From Lachnospiraceae bacterium UBA1066 (GTDB lineage Bacteria > Bacillota > Clostridia > Lachnospirales > Lachnospiraceae): 15,907 nt of DNA. The stretch covers positions 1-15,907 of the forward strand of contig DCDB01000204.1 of NCBI GenBank assembly GCA_002316215.1, read 5' to 3'. The notes under the pieces were generated by a model, which saw only the letters and a program-made list of their open reading frames with translations, searched no databases and was not told the origin of the DNA. A program made the translations under genes and the position numbers. Below, piece by piece: positions 15,873-15,907 of this stretch. Numbering within the stretch: the stretch's first letter is position 1; each line of letters opens with the position of its first letter.

Positions 15873-15907
15873 CGAAATTAATATCTTACGGGTAGCCGGG
15901 TGCGCGG

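Overview
The window reads as a chromosomal segment of a low-to-mid GC Firmicute. It most resembles a gut-type Clostridia/Lachnospiraceae member: strong AAGGAG-type ribosome sites, TTGNNN-17-TATAAT promoters, short U-tract terminators, a CUT1 sugar importer next to arabinose-releasing hydrolases, and a membrane GGDEF protein. This placement is inferred from gene content and signals; no rRNA or marker gene is present.

Region 1 (1-5027, + strand) is an arabinoside-utilisation operon. It holds the tail of a GH127-like hydrolase, a lipoprotein solute-binding protein, two CUT1 permeases and a cytoplasmic GH51 alpha-L-arabinofuranosidase. A perfect 14-bp hairpin sits between the binding protein and the first permease. 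No transport ATPase is visible. A convergent membrane diguanylate cyclase gene (5056-6195, - strand) closes the region.

Region 2 (6415-9826, + strand) starts at a near-consensus promoter. It encodes a 37-residue single-span membrane peptide, an unusual array of six 23-bp repeats, a sodium-coupled NSS-family transporter and a C69 dipeptidase. In the array, every repeat is a complete start-to-stop minicistron that carries the Shine-Dalgarno of the next one. The last repeat delivers the ribosome site of the transporter. This is the most unusual structure in the window.

Region 3 (9827-15907, + strand) holds a macrodomain protein with an extra C-terminal domain joined through an 11-residue repeat linker, a small von Willebrand A protein, nicotinate phosphoribosyltransferase (pncB) and a CASTOR/POLLUX-like RCK channel. 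These are mostly separate transcription units with clear terminators at 11304, 13684 and 15831 and promoters at 12126 and 13768. Several touch NAD or ADP-ribose chemistry, but a functional link is only inference.

A recurring oddity is short tandem duplication at gene borders, with periods of 23, 26, 32, 35 and 40 bp, plus a 33-bp in-frame array. These sit in unrelated sequences across about 9 kb.
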